Assembly: GCA_007133445.1 (NCBI GenBank)
Contig: SLMR01000075.1
Coordinates: forward strand, 1 to 5,585
Source of the DNA: Aquisalimonas sp.
GTDB lineage: Bacteria; Pseudomonadota; Gammaproteobacteria; Nitrococcales; Aquisalimonadaceae
Reading direction: 5' to 3'
Length of the DNA stretch: 5,585 bases
Shown here one piece after another: positions 5,544-5,585 of the stretch. The position numbers and the translations under genes are program-made. Each line of letters starts with the position of its first letter. The first letter of the stretch is position 1. The notes under the pieces are model-generated. The model saw only the letters and a list, made by a program, of their open reading frames with translations, was not told the DNA's origin and made no database searches.

Positions 5544-5585
5544 ATGCGACTGATCGGCATCTCGGCACTCGTGCTCTTCGTGCTC
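5544..5585 (+). CDS. Start of an unknown gene with a hydrophobic N-terminus (3' end outside window)
   Basis: An ATG at 5544 opens a frame that runs to the window edge and reads MRLIGISALVLFVL, a positive charge followed by a hydrophobic run. That is the profile of a signal peptide or first membrane helix. GGAG (5529-5532) lies eleven bases upstream and AGG (5538-5540) three bases upstream, so ribosome-site support is only fair. An ATG at 5527 in another frame hits a stop after eight codons. The beginning does not resemble purD, which would start with a glycine-rich nucleotide-binding strand. With 14 codons visible the function cannot be assigned, and the gene itself is tentative. Confidence 0.4.
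   Translation, partial: MRLIGISALVLFVL

Noticed and set aside
3226..5568. A 780-codon open frame on the minus strand opposite purH and fis
   Set aside because: It lies antisense to purH and fis, whose products are unmistakable. Long antisense frames are expected from GC-rich codon bias, and its translation shows no recognisable domain and is unusually rich in His, Gly and Arg.

Overview
The window reads as an ordinary chromosomal housekeeping segment of a GC-rich gammaproteobacterium. All convincing genes lie on the + strand. The Fis protein, the DUF3426-type zinc-ribbon protein next to prmA, and the fis/purH neighbourhood are characteristic of Gammaproteobacteria. The high GC and the PPi-dependent phosphofructokinase fit a member such as Ectothiorhodospiraceae/Chromatiales, but that placement is inference and no taxonomic marker gene is present.

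Layout. Positions 1-275 hold the C-terminal end of a pyrophosphate-dependent 6-phosphofructokinase. An 88-bp gap with two perfect 12-bp palindromes leads to ppa, a complete family I inorganic pyrophosphatase (364-897). A 217-bp gap holds the best promoter in the window (TGGACA, 16 bp, TATAAT). It faces a small conserved-looking unknown protein (1115-1453), which is followed after 8 bp by prmA, the ribosomal protein L11 methyltransferase (1462-2346). A 126-bp gap with a second candidate promoter precedes a DUF3426 membrane protein (2473-3411). This protein has an N-terminal CxxC/CxxC zinc ribbon, a perfect (Pro-Glu)n rod encoded by 16.5 identical copies of a 6-bp unit, one membrane helix and a C-terminal domain. 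A 162-bp gap with a short hairpin and a TATGAT promoter element leads to fis (3574-3864). After a 69-bp gap with a 9-bp-stem hairpin comes purH (3934-5514). At the right edge a new reading frame with a hydrophobic N-terminus begins (5544 to beyond the window).

How the genes fit together. The first two genes both act on pyrophosphate: one uses it as phosphoryl donor, the other destroys it. The prmA - DUF3426 - fis - purH order is a familiar gammaproteobacterial translation, regulation and purine block. However, the tRNA-dihydrouridine synthase gene (dusB) that usually sits directly before fis is absent, and a promoter-like element occupies the gap. The gene after purH is not recognisable as purD.

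I see no mobile element, CRISPR array, tRNA, rRNA or defence system, and no gap exceeds 300 bases. The most unusual items are the uninterrupted hexanucleotide repeat in the DUF3426 gene, the dusB-less fis locus, the paired palindromes before ppa, and the unknown gene with a near-consensus promoter.
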